Source: JAJZJT01 sp964610905
GTDB lineage: Bacteria > Actinomycetota > Acidimicrobiia > Acidimicrobiales > RAAP-2
Direction of reading: 5' to 3'
NCBI GenBank assembly: GCA_964610905.1
Contig: CAZSYT010000054.1
Location: forward strand, 1 to 20,499
DNA: 20,499 bases
In this document: positions 13,229-20,499 of the stretch, piece by piece
How the letters are laid out: each line of letters begins with the position of its first letter
Position numbering within the stretch: position 1 is the stretch's first letter
Made by a program: the position numbers and the translations under genes
Notes under the pieces: model-generated
The model's database searches: none
What the model was told of the DNA's origin: nothing
Seen by the model: only the letters and a program-made list of their open reading frames with translations

Positions 13229-16162
13229 TCAGCCGGCGGGCGGGGCGAGCGTGATCGACACCGGGGTGCTCGTCGCCGTGTTGCCGTTGGCGTCGGCCGC
13301 CACGCTCACGACCGAGTAGGTCCCGGCCGGGTAGGTGGCAGACGTCACGTCCCAGATGGCGATCCACCCGTCGACGGTCAACGTGGCCGTCCCCACGGTC
13401 GCCGGCGCGGCGAGCGACCCTCCGGAAGCCTGGAACGTCACCGAGGTGACCTGGCTCTCGCCCGCTGCTGAGGCGTCGAGGACGACCTGACCGGAGCTGC
13501 CCACGACAGCCCCGCTCGACGGCACGAGCACCGCGGTGTGGAGCGGTGAGTTGTCGACGGTGACCGTCACTGGTGCGCTCGTCCCCGTCAGGCCGACCAC
13601 GTCCGTGGCGAAGCTCTCGAGTGTGTAGGCCCCGTCGGGCACGCTGGTGGTGTCCCACGTTCCCAGCCAGCCGACAGAGGTCGGCGTCGCCGTAGCGATC
13701 ACCTCGGGCTGGGCGAGCGACCCACCCGACAGGATGAAGGTCACGCTGCGGACGCCCGCGGAGCTCTCGGCCGAGGCGTCCAGCCACACGCCGTTCGAGA
13801 GCGTGGTACCGCTGGCGGGCAAGCCAACGGCCGTCGTCGGCGGTGGCTCGACGGGCAGCACGGTGAGCGTCAGAGGGACGGTGTCGGTCGTATCCGCCTG
13901 GTCGGTTGCCTCGACGGACAACGAGAAGGTCCCCGCCGTGGTCGGCGAGCCGGTGATGACGCCAGTGGCGGTGTCGAGCGATAGGCCACGAGGAAGGCCC
14001 CCCGACGGGATGCTCCACGTGTAGGGCGCCGCGCCCGAGGTCGCCGCGAGCGTCGCGTAGTACGAGACACCGATCTCGCCCTCGGGCAGCGATGTCGTGG
14101 TCACCACGACACCCGGAGCCAGCGGACCCGCGCCAACGAGCGTGGACGTCGGTCCCGATCCGTAACCGACCGCCACGCATGCAGTGATCGACGGGCAGGA
14201 GATGTCCCCGAAGGTGGACGCGCTGGGGACACCCGGAGCACTCGACCACGTCGACGCACCGTCGACGGTGGTGGCGACCATGCCGATCCCCGCCGGCCCC
14301 ATGCCCACTGCGGCGCAGACGAGAGCGGTGAGGCACGTGATCGAGGTCGGTGCCACGATCGGCTCGCTCACTTCCGTCCATGTCGTCCCGCTGTCGTTCG
14401 TGACCATGACGTCGCCGTTCCCGAGGAGGACGTAGCAGGCGCTGGCGGTCGGGCAGGAGATCGGGCCCGTGACGCCGGTCCCCGAGGGAACGGTGAGCGC
14501 GGACCACGTCGTCCCGCCGTCGCTCGACCGCAGCACGCCGGGAGTGGAGCCGGAGTAGGTCGCGTAGCAGACCGACGACGACGGGCAGGAGACACCGCCG
14601 AGGCCCGGCGTCCCGGAGGGAACCGTTGCCTTCGTCCAGCTCGCACCGCTGTCGACCGAGACGAGGCCGACCCCCGACGTGCCGGCGCTCGTCGTGGCCC
14701 CAACGGCGACGCAGGTCGCCGATGCGAGGCACACCACCGACTCCAGGTCGTCGGCCCCGGTCGACGAGGCAGCGCTCGCCCACGAGGTCCCGCCGTCGGT
14801 CGTGTACGCGGCAGGCACCCCCGATGCGCTCTGCCCCACCGTGACGCACACGGTTGTCGACGAGCACGCCATCCCATTGATCGCCACCAACCCTGGGACC
14901 GGGGTGGGAGCGCTCCAGGTCGATCCGCCGTCGCTGCTCGCCACGACCTCGGGGACCGGGGTGGAGCCGGCGGCGAAGCACGCCGACGTGGTCGGGCACG
15001 AGACCACGTCGAGGGCGCTGTCCCCCGTCGCAAGCGTGGTCGAGGACCACGTGGCTCCTCCGTCGTCCGTCACGAGGGCGTCCTCGGCCGCGCCTGCGAT
15101 CCCCGCGGCGACGCACGTCGTCGACGACGGGCAGGCCAGGGCCCGCGGCAGCGGAGACGTCGCCGGCAGGGTCCCCTGCTGCCACGAGGCCCCCCCGTCG
15201 GTCGTGGTGAGGGCGACCGTGTACGCGTTGCTGAACTGCGTCGACGCCGAGCCGCTCCCGACCACGGTGCACGTGGTCGCCGCCGAGCACGCCACGCCGG
15301 TCAGCTCTGCGTGGGTCACGCTGGCCGGGAACGGCACCGAGGACCACGACGCCCCACCGTCGGAGGTGGCGAACGCCACCGGGGCGTCGAGGCTCGCGCT
15401 CAAGATGCTGTTGCCCACCGCGAGGCACGTCGTCGTCGACGGGCACGAGATTGCGGTGATGTCGTCGCTGAACAGGGACGAGCTCTCCACGACGCTCCAA
15501 GTCGCCCCGCCATCGGTCGAGCCGAGGATCTCGCTCGAGCCCGCGATGGTGGCGACCAGGTCACAGTTCGACGCGGAGGAACAGGCGAGCGCCGTCCCCT
15601 CGAGAGGGCCGGCCGGCACCGAGGCCGTGCTCCAGGTCGACCCGCCGTCGCTGGTCGTCACGACGGCCGTGTCTCCGCTGGCGTTGGCGCCGGCGACCAC
15701 GCACACGTCCACCGACGTGCAGGCCACCGCCGCGAGCGGCACCAGCGCCGTGGGAAAGGCGGTGCTCGACCAGGTCGCCCCCCCGTCCGCCGACACGAAG
15801 GTGCGCCCGCCGACCGCCATGCACCACGACGTCGTCGGGCACGACACCGACGTCGGTCCGCCGACGACCGGTGACGGCAGCGAGCCCGCGCTCCACGTCG
15901 CCCCGCCGTCGGTCGTCGCCTCGACGCCGCCGTAGTCGTTGCTGTTGACGCCCACGGCGACGCACGTCGTCGTCGACGGGCACGAGATCGAGCTGACACC
16001 GGCGAGCGCAGGCAGAGCTGCCACGCTGCTCCACGTCGACGCGCTCGTGGACGTGGTCGAGGCTGCGGCGAGCGCCGGCGCCACGGCGATGGTGCCGACG
16101 ACGACGACGACGGCGAGCCCGGCGTGCGCAAGCGTACGGCGTACGACACGACCTGCGGACAT
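13229..16162 (-). CDS. Secreted 14-repeat Asp-box beta-propeller protein with Ig-like C-terminus (paralog 2)
   Basis: Secreted protein of about 977 aa. A signal peptide (basic RVVRRTLAHAG, hydrophobic core AVVVVVGTIAV, probable cleavage after APALA) is followed by BNR/Asp-box repeats. Each unit has the core SISCPSTTTCVAVG, then 15-25 residues later an Asp box such as TTDGGATW (S/T-x-D-x-G-x-T-W). I count 13 complete units. A 14th has only its first half (SCPSITACVAVG), and a lone STWSS before unit 1 can complete it. All 28 cysteines fall in C-x5-C pairs, one per unit. Then come a putative-Ig domain (AAPYTWS ... TGVITGSPTT, about 695-770) and two Ig-like modules, the last ending VSITLAPPAG. 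No LPXTG or C-terminal membrane anchor is seen. ATG 16162 with GGGAGGGGG upstream is preferred over an earlier in-frame start at 16195. No function is known; sialidase or photosystem-assembly roles of remote relatives should not be transferred. Confidence 0.85.
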   Translation of the reverse strand: MSAGRVVRRTLAHAGLAVVVVVGTIAVAPALAAASTTSTSASTWSSVAALPALAGVSSISCPSTTTCVAVGVNSNDYGGVEATTDGGATWSAGSLPSPVVGGPTSVSCPTTSWCMAVGGRTFVSADGGATWSSTAFPTALVPLAAVACTSVDVCVVAGANASGDTAVVTTSDGGSTWSTASVPAGPLEGTALACSSASNCDLVATIAGSSEILGSTDGGATWSVVESSSLFSDDITAISCPSTTTCLAVGNSILSASLDAPVAFATSDGGASWSSVPFPASVTHAELTGVACSAATTCTVVGSGSASTQFSNAYTVALTTTDGGASWQQGTLPATSPLPRALACPSSTTCVAAGIAGAAEDALVTDDGGATWSSTTLATGDSALDVVSCPTTSACFAAGSTPVPEVVASSDGGSTWSAPTPVPGLVAINGMACSSTTVCVTVGQSASGVPAAYTTDGGTSWASAASSTGADDLESVVCLASATCVAVGATTSAGTSGVGLVSVDSGASWTKATVPSGTPGLGGVSCPSSSVCYATYSGSTPGVLRSSDGGTTWSALTVPSGTGVTGPISCPTASACYVLLGNGDVMVTNDSGTTWTEVSEPIVAPTSITCLTALVCAAVGMGPAGIGMVATTVDGASTWSSAPGVPSASTFGDISCPSITACVAVGYGSGPTSTLVGAGPLAPGVVVTTTSLPEGEIGVSYYATLAATSGAAPYTWSIPSGGLPRGLSLDTATGVITGSPTTAGTFSLSVEATDQADTTDTVPLTLTVLPVEPPPTTAVGLPASGTTLSNGVWLDASAESSAGVRSVTFILSGGSLAQPEVIATATPTSVGWLGTWDTTSVPDGAYTLESFATDVVGLTGTSAPVTVTVDNSPLHTAVLVPSSGAVVGSSGQVVLDASAAGESQVTSVTFQASGGSLAAPATVGTATLTVDGWIAIWDVTSATYPAGTYSVVSVAADANGNTATSTPVSITLAPPAG

Positions 16163-16179
16163 TGATCCCCCTCCCCCGC

Positions 16180-16198
16180 CCGGTGCCGCCGGCACCGG
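16180..16198. repeat. 8-bp inverted repeat in the leader of propeller paralog 2
   Basis: CCGGTGCC-GCC-GGCACCGG is a perfect inverted repeat with a 3-nt loop. It lies in the 5' leader, just before the purine-rich ribosome binding site (about 16165-16178) and downstream of the candidate promoter at 16229-16257. It could be a leader hairpin affecting translation, or an operator. Confidence 0.5.
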
Positions 16199-16228
16199 AG
16201 GACCACTCGCGTGCGATGGCCGTTCCCG

Positions 16229-16257
16229 AAGCTAGGCACGCGCTGGCGCTCGCGCAA
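16229..16257 (-). promoter_or_regulatory. Candidate promoter of propeller paralog 2
   Basis: On the minus strand TTGCGC (16257-16252) and TAGCTT (16234-16229) are separated by exactly 17 nt. The match to sigma-70 consensus is moderate (three of six at each box, including T1, A2 and T6 of the -10). Transcription would start near 16222, leaving a leader of about 60 nt with the inverted repeat. Confidence 0.35.
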
Positions 16258-16352
16258 GTCGGACCGAGGTGACGCGCCCGCGGCGCCGGGGTGACGCGCT
16301 CGGTGAGCGCCCACCGTTCGGGCCCGGTGGCCGTCCCGGCGACGTGCCCCGC

Positions 16353-19300
16353 TCAGCTCGCCGACGCGGTGCCCAGGGTGACGGTCACCGGGGCGCTCGT
16401 CGCCGTGTTGCCGTCGGCGTCGATCGCCGAGCTCACGACGGAGTAGGTCCCCGGCGTGAGCGTCGGCATGCCCGGGGCCGACGGGTTCCACTGGACGACC
16501 CATCCGTAGAGGGTGAGCACACCGTTCCCGAGCGGGAGCGGTTGGGTGAGCGAGCCACCTTCGAGGGAGAACACGACCCCCGTGATCGCCGAGGTGCTGC
16601 CCGCCGAGGCGTCGAGCACGACCGTCCCCGTCGTGCTCACCTGGGCGCCGGCTGCAGGTCGGAGCACGCTCGTGTGGACCGGTTGGTTGTCGACGGTGAC
16701 CGTGATCGGTGCGCTCGTCCCCGTCTGGCCCTCGACGTCGGTGGCCACGCTCTCGAGGGCGTAGGTGCCGTTGGGCACGTCGTAGGACGCCCACGCGGCC
16801 AGCCAACCGACGTCGGTGGGGATGCCTGCAGCGATCGGCAGGGGCTGGGCCAGCCCGCCCCCGGAGAGGACGTACTCGACGCTCCGGACCCCCACGGCGC
16901 TCGAGGCCGACGCGTCGAGCCAGGCACCGCCGGTGAGCGTGGCACCCCCCGGCGGGACGCCCACCACGGTGACCGGCGGCGGCGTGTTCGCCAGCACGGA
17001 CACCGTCAGCTGGGCGCTCGCCGTCGCCCCGACCTGGTCGGTGACCTGCACGGTGAACGTCGACGGCCCGACGGTGGTGGGCGTGCCGGTGATCACCCCG
17101 GTGGCCGCGTCGAGCTGCAGGCCGTTGGGCAACGCCCCCGAGACGACCGACCACGTATCGGGGGTCGTCCCCCCGGTCGCCGCCAGCGGGCCGCTGTAGG
17201 TCACGCCGACCTCGGCGGTCGGGAGCGACGTGGTCGTCACCGAGAGCGAGGGCGCGCCCGGGCCGGTGACGACCAGCGCGCCGACCGTGCCCGTCCCGAT
17301 CCCGACGGCGACGCAGGCGGTCGCCGACGAGCACGTCACGCCGGTGAGGTCGGCGACCCCGGGCGCCACCGTCTGGGCCGCCCAGGTCGCGCCGCCGTCG
17401 GAGGTGACCACCGCGACGGCGCCCGTGTTGCTCGCGTTCACCCCCACGGCCTCACAGGAGGTCGTCGACGCGCACGCCACGGCGTCCACCCTGGCGACCA
17501 GCCCGTTCGAGAGCTGGAGGAGCTGTTGCGTCCACGTGGTGCCGCTGTCGGTGGTCGTCGCCACCTGCCCTGCGCCGGACAGCTGGTCGAAGCCGACGGC
17601 CTGGCAGGTCGTGGTCGACGGGCAGGCGACGGCGGAGAGGGGTCCCACCGAGCCCGCGCTGGAGAGCGGCTGGCTCGTCCACGTCGTGCCTGTGTCGGTC
17701 GTGCGCAGCGCCACGCCACCGTTGAAGCTCGTGTTCTGGCCAACCGCCTCGCACGTGGTCGCCGACGGGCAGGCCACGGCGGTGAGCTGGGAAGTCGCGG
17801 ACATCGTCTGGCTCGTCCAGGTGGTCCCGCCGTCGGCCGACGTCAGCACCACCCCCGTCGAGAAGGTCGGGTCCACGCCGACGGCCTGGCAGGTGGTGGT
17901 CGTCGGGCAGGCCACGCCGAAAAGCTGACTGGCGGACGACACGTCCTGGCTCGTCCAGGTCGTGCCCCCGTCGGTCGTCGTGACGACGAGGCCGGTCGGC
18001 CCCGGTCCGGCGGTGGTGCCCACGGCGACGCACGTCGACACCGACGCACAGGCGATACCGGCGAGCCCGGCGGTGCCGGCGGGCAGCGACAGCGCCGACC
18101 ACGAGGTGCCGCCGTCGGTCGAGACGAAGACGGCCCCGAGGGCCGGGCCGCTGGAGATCGACGTGGACCCGGTCGCGTAGCACACGGAGGCGGACGGGCA
18201 CGTGACGGCGGTGAACGTGCCCGTGCCCTGCGCCAGGGTGTGACTGGTCCACGTCGCCCCCGCGTCGACCGAGGCGAGGGCGTAGGAGACGCCCTGACCG
18301 AGCCCCACCGCCTGACAGGTGGTGGTCGTCGGGCAGGCCACGCCGGTGAGGTTCACCGGCCCGGCGGGCACCGACCCCTGGGTCGACCACGAGGTCAGGC
18401 TTCCCGACGTCGACAGCGTGAAGGCGGTGCTGGCGGAGTTGGCGATCCCCACGGCCGTGCACGACGTCGTGCCCGGCACGCAGGCGACCCCGCTGAAGAA
18501 GATCACTGCCGGGTCGATCGGCAGCAACGGTTCGGTCCACGTGGTGCCGCCGTCGGTGGTCACGGCGACGTCGCCGTTCGCACCGCCGCCCACCGCCACG
18601 CACGCCTGGGTGCTGGCGCACGACACGGCGACGACGTCGAGTGGCGGTTCGTCCACGTTCGTCCACGTGGCGCCGCCGTCGGTCGTGGCGAGGATCGCCG
18701 CGCCGTAGGAGACGTTGGCCTGCTCGACGGCGAAGCACGTCGTGGTCGACGGGCAGGAGATCGAGACGAGCGTGCCGTTGGTCGGCACGTTCGTGCCGTA
18801 GGGGTTCTCGCTGGTCCACGTGGTGCCGCCGTCGGTGGTGGTCACCACGACACCGGTGTCGATCGGAGTCGCGCCGACGGCCGTGCACGTCGTGGCGGAC
18901 GGGCAGGAGATGCCGTCGAGGACGGCCCCCACCGTCGGCAGTGGCTCCGCCGTCCACGTTGCCCCGGCGTCCGAGGTGACGAGGACCTGTGCGCCACCGT
19001 TGAGGGTGCCGCCGACGGCCAGGCACGTGGTCGTCGTGGGGCAGGCGACGGCGTTCAGCGACGTGGTGTCGCTCGCCGTCGTGGTGCCGGCCGGCACGGG
19101 TTCGGGCGTCCACGTCGCCCCGCTGTCGGTGGTGCGGAGCAGGTCGCCGGCCTGTGAGGTGTTCGTGCCCACGGCGACGCACGTGGTGGTCGTGGCGCAG
19201 GCAACCGCCGACGCCCCGTCGGCGGCCGGCTGGGCGCTCGCCACCTGCCAGGCAGCTGTCGACGCGGCCGCTGTCGCCGCCGCTGTCGCCGTGCCCGCGA

Positions 19301-19424
19301 GCGCCGGCACGGCCAGGACGGGCACCCCCAGCGCCAGCGCCAGCACCCCTGCCGACCACGCCCGCCCGATGGTGCGCCGCAGCGACGTCTGTGTCACGGC
19401 CGCTTGTGTCGCGCGTCCGGTCAT
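16353..19424 (-). CDS. Secreted 14-repeat Asp-box beta-propeller protein with Ig-like C-terminus (paralog 1)
   Basis: Secreted protein of about 1023 aa, paralogous to the next gene downstream over its whole length. The signal peptide has SLRRTIGRAWSAG, a hydrophobic core and probable cleavage after VPALA. Thirteen full repeats follow, each with AVACPTTTTCxAVG and an Asp box (TTDGGTTWTSQ and variants). The C-terminal half unit CSSATACVAVG and an N-terminal AAWQVA would together form unit 14. All 28 cysteines are paired one pair per unit, 13 as C-x5-C and one (unit 6) as C-x6-C. The tail is a putative-Ig domain (TPDTWS ... TGVITGTPTT) followed by two Ig-like modules with GGAWLDASAS and VVLDASAGS. 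No anchor is visible. ATG 19424 is chosen because GGGAGGGG stands 6 nt upstream and the signal peptide follows. It ends 190 bp before paralog 2, which has its own candidate promoter. Extracellular binding or surface role is inference. Confidence 0.85.
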   Translation of the reverse strand: MTGRATQAAVTQTSLRRTIGRAWSAGVLALALGVPVLAVPALAGTATAAATAAASTAAWQVASAQPAADGASAVACATTTTCVAVGTNTSQAGDLLRTTDSGATWTPEPVPAGTTTASDTTSLNAVACPTTTTCLAVGGTLNGGAQVLVTSDAGATWTAEPLPTVGAVLDGISCPSATTCTAVGATPIDTGVVVTTTDGGTTWTSENPYGTNVPTNGTLVSISCPSTTTCFAVEQANVSYGAAILATTDGGATWTNVDEPPLDVVAVSCASTQACVAVGGGANGDVAVTTDGGTTWTEPLLPIDPAVIFFSGVACVPGTTSCTAVGIANSASTAFTLSTSGSLTSWSTQGSVPAGPVNLTGVACPTTTTCQAVGLGQGVSYALASVDAGATWTSHTLAQGTGTFTAVTCPSASVCYATGSTSISSGPALGAVFVSTDGGTSWSALSLPAGTAGLAGIACASVSTCVAVGTTAGPGPTGLVVTTTDGGTTWTSQDVSSASQLFGVACPTTTTCQAVGVDPTFSTGVVLTSADGGTTWTSQTMSATSQLTAVACPSATTCEAVGQNTSFNGGVALRTTDTGTTWTSQPLSSAGSVGPLSAVACPSTTTCQAVGFDQLSGAGQVATTTDSGTTWTQQLLQLSNGLVARVDAVACASTTSCEAVGVNASNTGAVAVVTSDGGATWAAQTVAPGVADLTGVTCSSATACVAVGIGTGTVGALVVTGPGAPSLSVTTTSLPTAEVGVTYSGPLAATGGTTPDTWSVVSGALPNGLQLDAATGVITGTPTTVGPSTFTVQVTDQVGATASAQLTVSVLANTPPPVTVVGVPPGGATLTGGAWLDASASSAVGVRSVEYVLSGGGLAQPLPIAAGIPTDVGWLAAWASYDVPNGTYALESVATDVEGQTGTSAPITVTVDNQPVHTSVLRPAAGAQVSTTGTVVLDASAGSTSAITGVVFSLEGGSLTQPLPLGNGVLTLYGWVVQWNPSAPGMPTLTPGTYSVVSSAIDADGNTATSAPVTVTLGTASAS

Positions 19425-19595
19425 CCCCCACCCCTCCCGCTCGCCGGCCGCCCGCACGGGTCGGGCCGCGCCGCCTGTTGCTGAGCGTCAGTGTTACGGA
19501 CGCGCCCGGCCGTCGGCTAGGGCCAACATTGCCGCCCGGGCCCCGCTCTCACGGTGCGCGCTGCCGCCACCGCGACACGCGGCGCAATCCGGCGC

Positions 19596-19639
19596 CCGGA
19601 GTGGCCCCGGTCGACAGCCGGAGTGGTCCCGGTCGACAG
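19596..19639. repeat. 22-bp tandem repeat, two copies
   Basis: Two adjacent copies of a 22-bp unit beginning CCGGAGTGG and ending GGTCGACAG lie at 19596-19617 and 19618-19639, differing at one base (C/T in the tenth position). They begin 14 bp past the iron permease stop codon. The second copy overlaps a hairpin AGCCGG-GCGTG-CCGGCT (19638-19654) that may terminate that gene. Confidence 0.75.
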
Positions 19640-19653
19640 CCGGGCGTGCCGGC

Positions 19654-20496
19654 TCAGGCTTCCTGGCCGACGAGGTCGCGCCGGTGCGCCCGCCGCGTCG
19701 GCCGGAGCCGGAAGTAGGCGCCGATGGCGACGACGGCGTAGGTGACGTAGACGACGACCTGCAGCACCGTCGGGTGGTCTGCGTAGCCGAAGAACGTGTG
19801 GAAGAGGTCGCCGAGCGTGCTGTCCTCCGACAGCACGTGGGCCGTGCTCCACAGCGGGTGGGTGAGCAGGGGGAGCCACCCCAGCTGCTGGAGGTTCTCC
19901 ACCGCGTCGACGAGCAAGCCGGCGGCGAACACCATGAGCAGGGCGCCGACGACGCCGAAGAAGCGAGCCAGGTTGACCCGCCGGCCGAGCCGGTAGATGG
20001 CGAACGCCACGGCCAGTGAGGCGACGAGCCCGACGACGCCGCCGAGGATCACGCCGCGTCCGGAGGAGGCGAAGACGATCGCCAGGGTGAACACCATCGT
20101 CTCCAAGCCCTCGCGACCCACGGCCTGGAAGCTGAGCAGCCCGAGCCCCCACCGGGCCCGACCGTCGATGGCCGCCTGGCTCCGAGCCTGCAGCTCACCC
20201 GTCAGCGTGCGGGCGTGGTTGCGCATCCAGAACGTCATGCCGGTCAGGACCACCGTGGCGAGGAGGTAGGTGGCCGTCTCGAAGATCGTCTGGGTCCGAG
20301 AGCCCGCGTAGGAGGTCAGGAGCTCGTAGGCGGCGACACCGCCCGCGAGCACCAGCACGGACGCCGCGCCCACCCCGGCGAAGACCGCCCGGAAGTGCCG
20401 CCGCTGGCCCGTCTTGTCGAGGTACGCGAGCAGGATCGCCACGATCATCGAGGCCTCGATGCCCTCGCGGAGGAAGATCACGAACGTGGCGACCAC
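19654..20496 (-). CDS. FTR1 family iron permease (start at window edge)
   Basis: Membrane protein of about 280 aa with seven predicted membrane segments, matching the FTR1/EfeU iron permease family. Both diagnostic RExxE motifs are present: REGIE at residues 10-14 (FVIFLREGIEAS) and REGLE at 128-132 (QAVGREGLETMVF). In the family these carry the iron through the membrane after oxidation to Fe(III) by a partner. The C-terminal region also has the usual FFGYADHPT-like stretch near the end. The first GTG in view (20496) places REGIE where family members usually have it, but the window ends three bases further on, so the true start could lie outside. Partner genes such as efeO or efeB are not downstream; they could be upstream beyond the edge. 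Whether this belongs to an Efe-type system is therefore open. Confidence 0.88.
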   Translation of the reverse strand: MVATFVIFLREGIEASMIVAILLAYLDKTGQRRHFRAVFAGVGAASVLVLAGGVAAYELLTSYAGSRTQTIFETATYLLATVVLTGMTFWMRNHARTLTGELQARSQAAIDGRARWGLGLLSFQAVGREGLETMVFTLAIVFASSGRGVILGGVVGLVASLAVAFAIYRLGRRVNLARFFGVVGALLMVFAAGLLVDAVENLQQLGWLPLLTHPLWSTAHVLSEDSTLGDLFHTFFGYADHPTVLQVVVYVTYAVVAIGAYFRLRPTRRAHRRDLVGQEA

Positions 20497-20499
20497 GTT

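Noticed and set aside
14679..15935. Plus-strand open frame of 418 codons with a repeated HVAPPS-like pattern
   Set aside because: The pattern is the reverse complement of the Asp-box and C-x5-C codons of propeller paralog 2, so it is a shadow.
16269..19157. Long plus-strand open frame of 962 codons opposite propeller paralog 1
   Set aside because: Its translation is Arg/Gly/His-rich low complexity and antisense to the clear repeat protein. It is open only because of GC-rich repetitive codons.
13229..19424. Repeats considered as sialidases because of the Asp boxes
   Set aside because: Asp boxes are structural. No sialidase catalytic Arg triad or RIP motif is evident, and the unit number and cysteine pairs are unlike sialidases.
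13229..19424. DNA repeats in the propeller genes considered as a CRISPR array
   Set aside because: The periodicity (about 110-140 bp) follows protein units, repeats are imperfect and coding, and no cas genes are present.

Overview
The window is about 70% G+C. Coding regions show the strong third-position G/C bias of a high-GC actinobacterium, with GTG starts and purine-rich ribosome binding sites. The two large secreted proteins with a repeated Cys-Pro-Ser-Thr-Thr-Thr-Cys core are a style I associate with Acidimicrobiia. That placement is an inference from protein style, not a database result. This looks like ordinary chromosome: I see no phage genes, transposase, plasmid functions, CRISPR array or rRNA.

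Left part, plus strand (1-8731). A GNAT acetyltransferase (98-769) is followed by about 1 kb of decayed DNA. On the minus strand this holds the broken end of an ABC-2 exporter operon: the C-terminal tail of an ATPase, then a frameshifted and truncated permease. Next come a soluble PAS-PAS-GGDEF diguanylate cyclase (1785-3410), a Mut7-C protein with a ubiquitin-like N-terminal domain (3543-4310), a flavin disulfide oxidoreductase related to dihydrolipoamide dehydrogenase (4417-5820), and a molybdopterin enzyme of the type II DMSO reductase / NarG class (5978-8731). The molybdoenzyme has no Fe-S subunit, membrane subunit or maturation chaperone beside it in the window.

Right part, minus strand (8826-20496). 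Reading in the direction of transcription from the right edge: an FTR1-type iron permease, two tandem paralogous secreted beta-propeller proteins (about 1023 and 977 aa), a CtaA/COX15 heme A synthase, a CAU-reading tRNA (anticodon CAT), an MmgE/PrpD family protein and an MFS transporter. The last two are 109 bp apart and may form an operon. The molybdoenzyme and MFS genes converge at 8731/8826, with GC-rich hairpins between them.

The most distinctive content is the propeller pair. Each protein has 13 complete Asp-box repeats and a 14th split between the N- and C-terminal ends of the repeat region. Every unit carries one cysteine pair (almost always C-x5-C), and each protein ends in a putative Ig domain followed by two further Ig-like modules. 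The heme A synthase suggests aerobic respiration with an aa3-type oxidase. The iron permease and molybdoenzyme fit a redox-active lifestyle, but the window does not join these genes into one pathway.
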